DNA of 5,539 bases from positions 1 through 5,539 of the forward strand of contig NZ_JAIVFR010000490.1 in assembly GCF_020829685.1 (NCBI RefSeq). Direction: 5' to 3'. The notes below the pieces were generated by a model. It saw only the letters and a list, made by a program, of their open reading frames with translations. It was not told the origin of the DNA and did not search any database. Origin of the DNA: Nostoc sp. CHAB 5715. GTDB taxonomy: Bacteria > Cyanobacteriota > Cyanobacteriia > Cyanobacteriales > Nostocaceae. A program made the position numbers and the translations under genes. Shown in pieces: positions 5,341-5,539 of the stretch. How positions within the stretch are numbered: the first letter of the stretch is position 1; each line of letters starts with the position of its first letter.

Positions 5341-5462
5341 GATTTATGGAACTGGGCAAGATGCGTTTGATACTCAATGGGTTTGACGATGAGTTGAAAG
5401 CGTATACAAAGACCGATGGTTGCGATCGCTATAAGGCGGCTCCAAAGTAACATCGCAATTTT
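5341..5462. other. Flank between IS982 and the right-edge gene
   Basis: The stretch contains one HIP1 octamer (5422-5429) and a 34-codon plus-strand open frame from ATG 5346 (MELGKMRLILNGFDDELK) ending at TAA 5448-5450. I see no similarity to a known protein and no ribosome binding site. It does not encode the missing RTX part in any minus-strand frame. Confidence 0.4.
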
Positions 5463-5539
5463 CTATTCAGTTTTTATCAATGCTTCCAACTGTGCCAAAA
5501 GCTTTTCTACCTTAGCTTTGCCCCTTCTAGTTGAGCAAG
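5463..5539 (-). CDS. C-terminus of an unidentified protein entering from the right edge
   Basis: The minus-strand frame is open from the window edge to TAG at 5463-5465 and gives 24 residues, CSTRRGKAKVEKLLAQLEALIKTE. This is a basic segment followed by a heptad-like amphipathic helix (VEKLLAQLEALI). Such a short piece cannot be assigned to a family, and being open over 24 codons is weak evidence by itself. If real, its stop lies about 120 bp from the IS982 right end. Confidence 0.3.
   Translation of the reverse strand, partial: CSTRRGKAKVEKLLAQLEALIKTE

Noticed and set aside
5346..5450. Plus-strand 34-codon open frame MELGKMRLILNGFDDELK...
   Set aside because: No start signal, no recognisable similarity, and short enough to occur by chance; noted only in the flank description.

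Overview
The window looks like an accessory region of a filamentous cyanobacterium (Nostoc/Calothrix/Scytonema-like). The evidence is six copies of the HIP1 octamer GCGATCGC (2325, 2565, 3925, 4980, 5259, 5422), a cyanobacterial-type large calcium-binding exoprotein, an RTX C-terminus, and two insertion sequences of types common in these genomes. I see no rRNA, tRNA, CRISPR array or replication origin.

Layout. (1) Positions 1-2674, minus strand: the 5' part of a large exoprotein gene that runs off the left edge. It is interrupted by a complete 1143-bp IS630-family element (743-1885) with perfect 26-bp inverted repeats and a TA target duplication. Removing the element plus one TA rejoins the host reading frame exactly. 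A second lesion, a 1-nt frameshift in an A5 run near 654-658, remains. The IS630 transposase has a premature TGA and a frameshift at an A9 run that forms a textbook -1 slippery heptamer. (2) 2675-2964: intergenic, with the upstream region of the exoprotein gene and purine/pyrimidine tracts. (3) 2865-3612, plus strand: two small unrecognised genes, the first without a convincing start, separated by a long purine/pyrimidine hairpin. (4) 3637-3692: a 13-bp inverted repeat between converging genes. (5) 3711-4221, minus strand: the C-terminal end of an RTX calcium-binding protein, cut off by an IS982-family element (about 4221-5340) whose transposase carries two frameshifts. (6) 5341-5539: flanking DNA with no RTX coding and the last 24 codons of an unidentified minus-strand gene entering from the right.

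Overall, the window shows two secreted or surface calcium-binding protein genes, each broken by a different insertion sequence, with both insertion sequences also damaged. Two short GC-rich palindromic segments (about 1500-1531 and 5131-5160) sit in frame inside the two transposases and resemble the small dispersed repeats known from Nostoc-type genomes. I found no convincing new multi-gene system. The best leads are these in-frame mini-repeats, the frameshift heptamer, and the two unrecognised small genes. Four of the five lesions are 1-nt length changes at short runs, so sequencing error should be excluded before all of them are called decay.
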